A DNA stretch of 60,000 nt from Antedon mediterranea. Taxonomy: Eukaryota; Echinodermata; Crinoidea; Comatulida; Antedonidae. The stretch covers positions 35,205,795-35,265,794 of the forward strand of contig NC_092670.1 in the NCBI RefSeq assembly GCF_964355755.1, in the 5' to 3' direction. The stretch's first letter is position 1. Each line of letters begins with the position of its first letter. Position numbers and translations under genes: made by a program. Under the pieces are notes generated by a model. That model was given only the letters and a program-made list of their open reading frames with translations, was not told the origin of the DNA and searched no databases. This document shows, piece by piece, positions 41,995-53,600 of the stretch.

Positions 41995-43653
41995 TTAATT
42001 TCGGAAGCAATAAACATCGTATGTGTTGGAATGATCTGGTTTCCCCCAGGTTCGAAGCCCAGATGGTATGTTTTCTCCGCATCCACGTCGTGGCATTGTG
42101 ATGGGGTATTGAACGCTACCGTCTGACAACCATCCAGCTGCACACACGTCCAAACCAAATGTATGAGCGGCTTTAAGCTGAGCAGGAGTGGCGATGACAG
42201 CGTCACGGTCAATACACGCTTGTTTGGCTTTTTGGAAATTCAGCGTATAGCGACCCTCCGCCACATAGAACACTCGATCAGGGTCTGTAATAAAAGACAA
42301 CACAACACATTATACTATTGTCAGATGCCTAGCATCAAGGAGGTCCGTGTTTGAATAAGGGCCACGGTTTGTATAAAAGAACTATTTGTATATGTAAGTA
42401 TAAAGCTATATTTTCCCCTTGAAAAATGTTGTTGTTGTTGTTGAACATGCCATTTTAATGTCTCATTATAGTTATTCATTTCGACCAAAAATTGTTTTAC
42501 CTGAACACAACTGTTTTTTAAAAACAAAAAGTAGTTAAATTGTCTGTCAGACAATGGTGGTTGGTTAAATTTTTAGTAACTGTTTATTTTGTCTTTTTAT
42601 TAGTGAAATCATTGTTCTTTTTCGTTTTTTATCTTTTAAATTAATAACTTCATTAAAACTGCAAAATGGCCTATTCAAAGTTTTTCATGATTTTGGAGAT
42701 ACTACATCTTTATTAAAGTCTATTGATGTCATGTGCAGCAGCCGAAGACATAGGCGCTCTAATTCATGAATTATAATATTGATAATCTACAAATTATCGA
42801 TATATCACAATTAATAAGATTCCGATATAAGCTATTGTACTTACATCTTGAGCACGTGCATTTCTTGATGTCATCCACCTTTTCTTCGAGTTCTTCCAAT
42901 TGATTCAGAACTGGATTTAACTGATCTTGTTGTTGTGCTAAATTGCCAATTAGATCTTCCAGCTTATCTACTACTCCAGCTAAGCGGGTTACTTCACCTT
43001 GCAGGTCACGTTCGTCGTCAAAAAGCACACCCAACTTGTCAATGGCCGCGATGAATTTGTTTTTGGCTTCACCTGTTAGTACATCAGACGACGGCCCTTC
43101 CTGTGCCTGAAAGTTTTAGGATAGTAGGCATATTAATAATCCTAAGGCTAATTTTCACTGACGATCGGTAACGGTAATACACATTTTTGACCATTTACAA
43201 ACCGCTCAGGATAGATACAGATTTTATCTTAAGGCCAATTTACACTGATTTCTAGGCCAATTTTCATTGACGATCGGTAATGGTAGTAACAATATTGAAT
43301 CTTTGTCAATCTTTATGGCCATTACACACATACCGCTCGTCTGTGTAAATTGGCATTTAAAATGACGTACAAGTAGCCAAATATTAAAACCGTATCGCGA
43401 CAAGACACAACGGCCTATTGGAAACGGAAAAAATTACAACATAGAAATGGTAATAAGAGATGATCTTTTAAATCTCAAAGGGTGAGATCATACAAATGAC
43501 ATTTTACGAAATAAATCAGGGTCAAGAATGTCCTTTAAAAAGGAAAAAAAAAAAGAACAAAGAAATGAGAGCGACAGGATTATGTTAAAATTTGAAATTG
43601 GACAATACCTGAATTGTTGTCAAACACAGCACGAACAATATCTTCATAATCAT
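41995..43653 (-). CDS. Secreted coiled-coil Link-module protein 3
   Basis: Exons on the minus strand: 43609-43653 (15 aa, MIMKILFVLCLTTIQ, signal peptide), 42845-43106 (87 aa, coiled coil) and 41995-42284 (Link module, TAA), giving 198 residues. It is nearly identical to Link protein 2 in the Link module (CAAGWLSDGSVQYPITMPR, YDVYCF) and in the heptads (GVVDKLEDLIGNLAQ, NQLEELEEKVDD, CTCSR). Two changes stand out in the N-terminal stalk. The cysteine in the LTCEPKNKF motif of protein 2 is Gly here (LTGEAKNKF). One residue is also lost at IDKLGVLFDDE and two Gln are missing in the Gln-rich stretch. The lost Cys should remove one possible interchain disulfide (inference); the CxC after the coil remains. 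Compact gene of 1.66 kb. Confidence 0.9.
42413..42740 (+). repeat. Dispersed repeat R, copy 3
   Basis: Starts 'ttccccttgaaaaatg' and keeps 'cgaccaaaaattgttttacc' and 'tcattaaaactgcaaaatgg'. In Link gene 3 intron 2, at the place matching 36510-36830 of Link gene 2. Confidence 0.65.
43143..43362. mobile_element. MITE with AAGGCCAATTTA-type ends in Link gene 3 intron 1
   Basis: Counterpart of 37249-37466: left 'aaggctaattttcactgacg', right 'ctcgtctgtgtaaattggca'. Shared position shows insertion before the gene duplication. Confidence 0.65.
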
Positions 43654-43712
43654 TGTGCAGTTCTTGATATAGTTGAATATAGTGAAAATGGAATAAAATT
43701 GGTTTAGTGCTC

Positions 43713-43720
43713 TTAAATAT
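43713..43720 (-). promoter_or_regulatory. TATA-like box of Link gene 3
   Basis: Minus-strand 'atatttaagagc' 60 bases before the ATG, matching Link gene 2. Confidence 0.5.
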
Positions 43721-44609
43721 TAGGCATACCACACCTTACTAAAACTTATCCGACTTTTAAAACGAATGAAGTGTAAATTGTAATTGTTTACTCTTCCACA
43801 TTGACCATATCCTACCTGAATATTGATTGATTTGTGATTTCTTTTTTATTTTAAACTTTTTATATATTTAATATATTTAAATAACAATTTTGTATATATA
43901 TATTTTAATGTATATTTATTTTGTTGAATTTTATTCTCTGAGACAAAGTAACCGGCCCGTGGGTCAAAGTTTTTTTTTTTAAATGTGGTTATTTATATAT
44001 TTGCCTTCTCGGATTTTGTATAAAGATATGAAATGAAATCGAAAAACAAAGAACAAAGGTAATCCCGGATTTCCAATCCTTATAAATTATAGAAAGTACA
44101 TTCAGTGTGCATTGATTAAGGTCATCAAACTTTTGCCAATGTCTTTCGTTTTTTTTAGACCTTTTCGCGTCTGTTCTTGTTTAGGTGTACCAGGAATACC
44201 ACTTTTCCCTGGGTACAGTGTACTGTTTTTAGAGTCGCAAAATAAATATATTCTTTATCCATTCAGTAACGAAATATTAATTGTTTTCATGTTTTACAAA
44301 TAATATACCACTAAACACAGTAAAATCCTGCGATTTAATAATTTGTTAAAACTGTCACCATCATTATAGTCGATTGGAATAGTAGGCCTACAGTACATTT
44401 AACGATACACAACTATGACGTTTATATTTTTAAATAAAAGTAGGCCCTATTAATTAATACAAACATTGAGAAGCAACTGTCAGTAATAAAGTTTATTTGT
44501 ATATTTATATAATGCAAAACAGTTTGTGAAAAACACCTATTCTAACACCCCATCTATTCGGGGCAAATCGTAAATGATTTTGTGAATGAAAATAAAGAAA
44601 TAATGTAAG

Positions 44610-44800
44610 GTCTTGCTATAGTTAGTAGAAAAAATGAAAATGATCCAAAATGGGTGTAAATGTCTTATATACGAGGCCAAAATGTATACAGGTTTGTGTA
44701 TCCGAAACGGTACTTCACCCTTCCATGGGTTTACGATGTTTAAGCTCTGAAAATGTAAATGTATCGTCTCCATTGCCCATCCAACCATGGCCCTCTTCAG
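44610..44800 (-). pseudogene. Promoter remnant of a further Link gene copy
   Basis: 'gctatagttagtagaaa', 'ccaaaatgggtgtaaatgtc' and 'tttacgatgtttaagctctg' match the region upstream of the broken Link gene (41185-41400), including a TATA-like 'cgtatataag' on the minus strand. No exon follows. Confidence 0.6.
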
Positions 44801-44909
44801 GTCGCGCGTAGTAAAACCGCTGTGATGTTGTTTTATGTTTATGATCCGTTCGTTATGATATTATAATTTTTTTAAATTATCATAACTTCGCTCGCGTACC
44901 ATCTAGGTC

Positions 44910-45164
44910 GTGCCCACAGATGGTTCTCGAATACACAGTATTTTCCAGCGAGAAAAAAATGGAGATTTCAAATGTACGTACTGCAGGACTATAATACATT
45001 GTCGTTTACAGAAACGAATAAATATACACGGTGATTTATGTAGTCAGCTAAAATTAGCACCCTGGGAATTACTTCCGAGAGAGAAACAAAATGAGTCAAT
45101 TTTTTTTATTTGGACTCATTTAAACAAACCCAATTTGTGTTTTGTATGTAACATTAAGGGTTGA
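44910..45164 (+). pseudogene. Zinc-finger-like fragment, possibly from a hAT transposon
   Basis: The frame includes MPTDGSRIHSIFQREKNGDF, KCTYC and a later H-x3-C (INIHGDLC), a CxxC...HxxxC pattern like the BED-type finger at the start of hAT transposases. Nothing recognisable follows. The 5' part ('gtaccatctaggtcgtg') also occurs at 30931-30980 in Link gene 1 intron 1. Confidence 0.3.
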
Positions 45165-45475
45165 GGTATGGGGGAAGAAGATAGGTACAAAGAGGAAACA
45201 TTTTAAAATATATTCTTATCCACTCAGTAACGAAATATTGTTTTTAATGTTTTATAGGCCTATAAATAATATACCACTAAATACAGTAAAACATTTACGA
45301 TTTAATACTTTGTTAAAACTCTCACTGTCATAGTCGATTGAAATAGTAAAGTACATGTAACGATACACCACTACGTACGTTTATATATTTTTAAATTATT
45401 AATTAATACAAACGTTGAGAAGCAACTGTCAGTAATAACGTTTATTTATTTGTATATTATATGTTTATAATCTAA

Positions 45476-47661
45476 CAGTAGGGCCTACCCACACTCACAG
45501 TAATAAAGTTTATTTGTATATTTGTTTATATTATATCTAACAGTACCAACACTCACAGTAAGAAATTTGCGATTCAAATTGCGATCAAAAGTGGTTAATA
45601 CCTTAACAGTATTGTACAGCATTGCAATACTATTTATGTTTATTCTCCAAGGGGGCCCATAAATCTAAATCTATACCTCTATGGTTAAACCAAATAATTT
45701 GGAATGTTCCATTCATCACAAATCAATACATTTGTAAAAACGTATATTACATGTATCAAAATAGCATTTTTTAAAGAAAATCGGCCTGTCTTCAACATTA
45801 TGATGCTGTACTCGAACTGTTCAACCGGTTTTCAGCTATTAAAAACAATTATCGTAGGAGGAGATAGGAAAATGCGAAGTGTGTGTGCGGGTATTTTTCA
45901 AATTGACATCCATTAGACAGTGTATACCACGATCGGAAAACACCCCTATTTGGGGCAAATCGTTGAACCTAAATTCGTTTTAATCGTCAATAACTAATAA
46001 TCGAACTCAATTTAATTAGTAAACAGGGTTACATCAGGTGGTTAAAATCAGTACCGAAAGTACGAACCAACTTTATATACCATCGAGTAAACATTCTAGA
46101 AATAACGCGCGATTTACCGATTTTTGCCCTTACGTAAATTTATATATAGATAATCATGTGTAACATGACCACATAATCCTGGAAATAATTTACGGGGATT
46201 TTTGTGTTCTATTTTTTTACTACTGTAACGAATGTTTAAGAGTTGAATGTACTGTAGATAATGTTTCATAATTTGGAAGATTGACTGCTATATGTAATAG
46301 GAACGAATAGAATGAATGAAACAAATATAAAACATTCACAGTTTGTTCTTTGACACAGCTACTGGTAATTATGTCAACAAACCAAACAGTATAACTAGCT
46401 TAGGCTATCATGTAGAAAGGCAGATTGGCGATACGAAAAATCGTCAAGCAATATTTAAACTGACTATCGTATATAGGCTAATTCTATTTACCCCAATTCC
46501 CATCTCCCACCAACGATTATGATGTCTTGTATATTCTTTCTCATTAATTAATAAAAATCATACAAACGGTCTAAGAATAATTTAAATGCTTTGGTCTAAA
46601 TAGTACATATTGATGCTCTCTAAAATATCAGTTTCGACCGAGCGCCATTTTGAATGTTATTGTTTTTATTATGCTAAAGCCAACCAAAGACTTCTGCCGT
46701 TTTGTTTTCGTACGCCTGAAGAAACAATCTTATCGTCAAACATCATGTGACCCGCAATCGTCCAATCAAATGACAAGAATCTATTTAGGTTTGTTATAAT
46801 CAAAATGATAAAATACACTTATAAAATGGTATTTATTTTTCAAAAGCATGTTTATTGAGCTTTATAATCAGAATATTTAAGCAAAATTTTACTTTAAATT
46901 TTTAGTTTAAATATCATAAAATAAAGACAATTAAAACTAAAAATGACACTACATTTACCAAATGTTTGTAATTGAAGAAACATGGTTGAAATAACATTAA
47001 ATATAATCAATCAATTTCTTCTAAAATACTGAGTTGTCCCATTAGCCCATCGTTTAGTATATATCGTCAATGTAATATAAACATTATATATCATTGGTAC
47101 TGTATACTTATATACTTCTATTGACTACCGTATTACAAAAACAACACATAATAAATACTGGCCGACGTCGCGGGAAATCGCCAAGCGACTATAATATTTT
47201 AGATTGAATGCGCTGCATGACGTCATTCTCGACCTACTTTATATTACGTACGTATCCTAAAAATAAAATCTCGTAACTACTGTACATCTAACTACTATCT
47301 ACATTCTGGTGGGATTGTATTAATTAAAATTTTAATTAATTAATAAATAAGCAATAAGATAATTAAAACAACGTTGAGACAAATAAACATTTTCGTTCGC
47401 AATACATTTTTATTTTAGTTTCGTAGTTCTGGGTCAACCGTGGTTGTAAATAATTTATGTTTCCGCATACCTCTTGTTTTAAGGTGTCGATTGTGGTTTA
47501 ATAATAAATATTAACAAAATAATATATACACCAGACGTATTGCATTATTTTGATTTTAAATGGCAATTTTTGCTTTTCTTTTAGATTTTGTTTATTTTAT
47601 TGATATTTTTATTTTGATCACTGCATGATCTTAAGAGCGTATTATTATAGTTTTTCTAGTA
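45476..47661. other. Intergenic stretch between Link cluster and ZP gene
   Basis: AT-rich, with no recognised exon, RNA gene or element ends. The downstream end of the ZP transcript must lie in its right part. Confidence 0.5.
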
Positions 47662-50600
47662 TTACTCTTCGCCGACGCCGATCATAACATCAACGACCTC
47701 GTCTGTAAAGTCGTAGCCCGCTTCTTCCACCTCTCGTCTTCCACGAATAGACTGACTATCAGCGTACTGTGGGCATTGCTTTAACGCGAGCTTTGTACAC
47801 TTTGACCCGCCGTTTCCAGGATCACAGACTACCGTTTTGCATCTTATGAACACCTAAACAAAAGGTAATAATATAATTAGTGCACTATATGTATATTTTA
47901 CAAGGAAAGAAAACAAGAGGAAACATTAAATCACTCGGAAATAATGCTAATAAACCTCGTCTACGTAATCGGTCTTTTCTAATGAGCAATTTAAACTCAA
48001 TGTTGGACACAGACTTTCCGAATGGCTTCATGTGTGCTGTGAAAGACAGAGTGAAACGGACAAATCATCATAGTTACAAATAATTTTTGGATAAGTGACT
48101 GGGATAAATGTGGTTTTATGTATAGTGCAAAGTATTAAAAGATTATGAGATTCTCTAGCATGATAATTCTGCTATTCTGTTTTATATTATGGAATTTTTA
48201 CTTACATCTTCTGAAAGTCCGTAATATATAAATGCGAATGATCGTACGGAGAATTTTTTATCTGACTGGCTAGAAGAGGTTTCCATTTGCAAGGTTCGGT
48301 CGACTGGGCATCTGTTAAAAAAAAAAATTAAATCGATTAGAATCTGACATCAATATGTAAGTTACCTAGTTTCTTAAAAGATTGTTTTGTTTTACTTTAT
48401 CGTTTTGATTTAGCTTTTTGCTTATTTTATTTTATTTTATCTCTATTGAGATACAGCAACTTATGCATATTTAATTGGCATCTTGTTCAGTAATTTATCT
48501 TTCTATGGATATAACAATATATTTTTAGTTACGTACCCATCTTCAATCAAAACATGTGGATTCACTTTGCAACCCGGAGGCTTGTTTCTTGGTACGGCGA
48601 AGCAGTGTTCAATCTGCAGCTCTTTGTTCTTATTAAGACCCTCAATACTGAAGTAAAGACGCTTGTTCATCTTTACTGGCAATGGCAGTTTCTTCTTGTT
48701 AATCTCATTTCTGTAGTCGTCACCTTTGTACATCTTCATCATGGCTTTTAATTCAGATTTGCCGGTGACGGTGATGCCTTTGCGTGTGTCGTTTGGAGTG
48801 AATGAGACATCATAGTAGCCTAGCCCATTCTTAACTTCACATTCTACATTTATTCTGATTTTTCTCTGATCTCTTGTAATTTGTGATTTCTTTCCTCCAT
48901 ATGGTTTTGGGGCGTCTCGTACCTTGTTCTTGAAAACAAGACGTTTTGGCTTTGGTGACTAGAAAAAAGAATTACACAGATTGTAGGATCAATGGAATAG
49001 AGGATTAATCCTAATATTACAAAAAAAGATGAGTTTTAAGTCATTTTTAAAAAGAGAATTGACAAACCTTACAATACATTTTTATATTGCACCCCATTCT
49101 CAGTACTTTTCCAGTATCACGAATATTCGGGGAATACAACATCACATTGTTTCACATATATCGCTTAGTATCATGCCAAAATTTAACCCTCAACCTAACC
49201 CTACGTGATACAGGCACTACATGTGATAGAAAAGAGATATTACCAAATTTGCTACTGGGCAAATAGTATAGCATGTGGAGATACAGCGCTGAGAATCGGG
49301 TACGTAAATATATTGCTTTTACTATTCGCTAATGTAACAATAACATAGTAACTAGTGGATATACTGTACCTTCACTGGCAACTCTCTGGATCTGGTTCCA
49401 CATTCATCAAAATCAGTAGTCATAATGTAATGAGTTGCATTATGGTTGGTTGCTCTGCATTTCTTGTCCCAAGCATCAATAAACCGTAATAGGTTTGGGT
49501 TCATATTGTTCACGTACAGTTTTGGGATGTATACAATCAATGACGATGGGCCACAGTCCACCGATGGAACAGGAATAGTCACTGTCGAGGAAAAACAATA
49601 GACTTAAGCGTGGTTCCCACTAGCGACGCAACGCAAGGACGTAACGCAACGCAAGTGAATTTACCAATCACAAACGATGGCTTATTCCCTTGTGATTGCT
49701 AACTGTCTATAACTTCGCTTGTCATTGGTTAAAACGCTCGCGTTGCGTTTACGTCCTTGCGTTACGTTCTAGTGGGAACCAAGCTTAATAGAGATATACA
49801 GACGTTTGCGTTGCTTACCTTTCTGCAGGAAGTATGCTTGAAAATCACACGGAATACGACTGATACAGCTACTACCAATTTGACAGATATTGGATGTTTA
49901 ATCTTAAGATAGTATTGGCCATCTTGTGTGTTACTGTTCACTGAGCAACAGTTGAGTTGAAGAACGATTTCGTGAAGGAACTCGTTATATGGCTACCCAA
50001 ATATGACTAATTTAAAAAGTAGTTTTACTTTTAACAGTTCTAATACTAGTTATACTTACTGGTTCTGAACAACCATTTCATTTTTGGTGTTACGATAGGC
50101 GGGCACTCCATGCCACAAGCGTTCATGCACTCTACAAAACTGATACCAGCTTCTGGTTCCAAGGTGTACATATCGCCTGGGTTCAGTTTCATGTATGGAT
50201 TAGGGAACCTGATTTTTGTGTTGTCTTTGGGGTCAACCTCGACTTGACTGTCATCCGACACGTCGATCTTCAGTACCACCTCACCACGAAGATTATTGAT
50301 GTTGATATATGTTGGTTTTTCAGGTCTTACAAACTAACAAAAATTTTGGAATGAAATGTGAAATTTCGTCATATAGAGACAGTGAATTCCGTTTGAATAC
50401 AGTAGATCTTGGGGTTATTAAAGAAACTCTTTCCCATAAATTGAACTAAAGACAATGTTTTCACACTCTATTGCCAATCCCTATGGGGGCACCCATAGAA
50501 AGGGGACATGGCACTGTGTTGGATCCCGAAGGTATCCTAAATTGTACTACCATAAGTACAAGAACACTTATAGATGATGAAGATGATGATATACGCGCAA

Positions 50601-53600
50601 AATTAGGTGGATCAAACAAAATAAAAGCACAAGAAGAACTACAGCGTAGAAGTTGTTTGCAAATAATAATAATGTTTTTAAACATGAAGTTGTCATTAAT
50701 AGATTAGAGAATGATATGTTATTCTTACGGGCAAGTCAAATTTGATGCTGAAATATTTATCTTGATCTTCAACAGTCGACATTGGAGTGGGGAAAGATTG
50801 CTCCTTGATGATATTTGGGCCCGCTGGTGGATCACCAAAGCCCGGAGGAAACTTATCTGCAAGAAATGAAAAGCACGTTTTGTAATAGGTAGAAAATATA
50901 TTGTAAACCACATTGTATGTTTAGTAGACGATGTGGGTATCCTACTCTCAGTGCTATTTCTGCACATACTGCAATATTTGTTCAGTATCATAGGAATATT
51001 TGGTAATAAAGATTATAATTGTTGTATTATGTAAGGTTAAGAGTTAGGTTATGGTATATGATACTAGAAGATACACCTGAAACATATGTGGTGTTATAAT
51101 ATTCTTGGAGACATCTTGATACAGCACCGATCAGGTGAGCCCAGAGGCCAAGTTAAGAATGCCTATGAACATAATAAGAGGTTCATAAAGGAAACATGTT
51201 ACTTACTTTTTACTAAAAGTGTCAAAGTTTCGTATGAACTGTAGAATCTGCAAAATAGGAATGATTATGTAGATACAGATAGAAACAAACCTCCAATAAT
51301 CCATTTAAACAAACCTTGTAAAAACATACAGTAGGTGCTACAGTAGACCTTTATTACACTCGTTTCCTGAGTAATTTTCTCCTGAAGTTCAAGTGTTAAT
51401 TACTAGTGTTATTAACTAGGTTTTTGTACAATACTACTTTTATGAACTAACTATTCAGAACGTAATTTTATAAAGTAACTCGAATATTTAATATCTATAA
51501 GTCGTTTTATTTTATCTTATGAAATTGTGTATTTTTGTTGGAGTTCGCGATAGTGGTTAGCTTAAAGTCTCTCGTCGTCAGTTTCCACCTTGTTTTATAT
51601 ATCATTTAAATGATTACAATAAACTTACCCATCAGTATCGACAGAATGAAATAAAAGAAAATGTTTTCCGAGATCATTTTCTGTTGGTGTCCAGCTTACG
51701 GTCCTGCTTTGATAGTCTTCGTATTTAATTAGTTTTCCGATTTTAAATGCTGAGCTTGGACGTTCAATAACAAGAACTTTCAATCTAAAATATCAGTAAA
51801 AGTTCCAAATATAAACACCTCATCAAATTAATTAACAAGTTTGCGTAAATTTGGATATCTTTCTAATCAATTCAATCTAATCTAATTCTTATCAATTTCT
51901 TTTTGTCCATTGAAGTATACTGCTTTTCTTCATGTTGCAACTATAGTAACTGGAAAAATTACGTTAGTTTTCGTTTGACTCTTATCTTTTTTTATATCAA
52001 ACTTTACTGATTACATATTTACTAAACTATTAAAACAACAATACATACTCAGCTTCACTATAAGCTTTTATCTCGTAACTCCAAGGTTCATTAGGTCTCA
52101 GAAGATGGCATCTTTGGAGATTATCACCAAAATCGAGCACTCTGCATTCGCCTTTGGATTCAACTCTGAGCAGAAACTGCAAAGGAACTCTTGAAAGTGC
52201 CCCATTGTCGAGTGAACCAGTGACACCGGGTCTAAAATCCTCAATTGTGATGGGAACAGCGTACCAACCAGCTTCCATTTCAGTTACAGGGAATGTGTAT
52301 CTACATCGATTCTAAACAAAATGAAATCAATCATTCATAATTATATTTCAGTATGAGGAAATTTTCTTTGTAAATCAAATAATATATATAATATAATATT
52401 ATATTGTTTATAAGCGACTTTGATAACTCCAGAGGGCGCCGCATTTAAAAGGTCAATCGGAACAAAAAGTGTCCATCTTGGCTAGCGCGATGATGTCAAT
52501 TTACATCCATCGCACTAGCCTAGATGGAACTTTTTGTTTGTTTTTTTTTGTTACAACATTGTACAGACTATGGATTATTATTCATACGGATGATGTCCTA
52601 CTGGTATTATAAAAATTAACAGTGTCCTATCTATTTAACAAATAAAAAACTGACTACAATGGAACGTATTACTTACTGCTTCTAAAAGTGAATTTTCTAC
52701 TGGAACACCGCACAACTTATTTCTTCCACATCTTCCTCTTGAGCATGCAACATCCGGGCATTCTTCCGGTTTAGTTGACCACCTACAACGGATTTTATCA
52801 TCATCTTGGTCAGAAACTAAATAGAATGTATACAAGAAATAGCAGATATATTATTATTAAGAAATTGGAACTTATAAACATTCAAAATAGGCAGCAACAT
52901 TCTGCCAACTCCAATACAATGCAGTGATAGTAAAAGAAATTCAATTCAATTCAAAAAGACATTTATTTACGTCCAAAAGACAATACGTAAAAATAACATT
53001 AATGAGAGATTGAGATTATTGATAAAAATTAATGGACGAATGCAGGATCCCATAAGATGAACATCTTGTGGCGGGACTGCATTGGCAAATTAATAATTAA
53101 TGATATTAAAAAATATAAAAAAGAACAATAAAAAAAAAAAAACAATAATAATTAATTAATTAAAAATAAAGAGTATACATTCTTCCCGGAACGATGCTAG
53201 TAAACTTTACAGAACGCTAGAAAAGACGATAGTTCTCCGATAAAAAAAATCATCAATCAAGACAATGAAACAAACATATTCACACCTGGAATATAAATAG
53301 AAACATCTCCACACTCTTTGACAACACTGATCATAGCCGGATGAGTAGTTTTAGGGGAAGAGTTTGGAATGGTCAAGTCAACCACGCTGACCATTCGCCA
53401 GGCATTTCCAGCTCCTCCATAGTTTTTCAAAGTCGACATCCATTGACTGTTGAAATTGAACTCATTTGGCATTTCTGATTCCTGATAGCTGAAAAAAAAA
53501 AACAATGCAAATTTGTCACTGGAATATTTAATTGCAATGTGTATGCAAATAACTTTCCTCCTTAGGTATTAATATTGTATTTTCCCCCATATTCAATTTA

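Larger units (their letters stand above)
41440..44228 (-). repeat. Segmental duplication unit holding Link gene 3 (pair with 31477-38617)
   Basis: Matches the Link gene 2 unit in flank, exons, introns and promoter. It lacks MITE-G, the palindromic array and the extra ~210 bp LINE-like part, so it is the compact form of the unit. Confidence 0.85.
44235..45475. repeat. ~280 bp direct repeat, two copies ~970 bp apart
   Basis: 44235-44520 and 45200-45475 share 'cagtaacgaaatatt', 'aataatataccactaaa' and 'gagaagcaactgtcagtaat' in the same order with about 80-85% identity by eye. Between them are a decayed Link-gene promoter (44610-44800) and a short zinc-finger-like frame. It could be a tandem duplication or remains of LTRs; no primer-binding site was recognised. 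Confidence 0.6.

Noticed and set aside
44910-45164. A functional zinc-finger gene
   Set aside because: Only one finger-like motif, no continuing exon, and the 5' part is a repeat shared with 30931-30980; kept only as a low-confidence transposon fragment.
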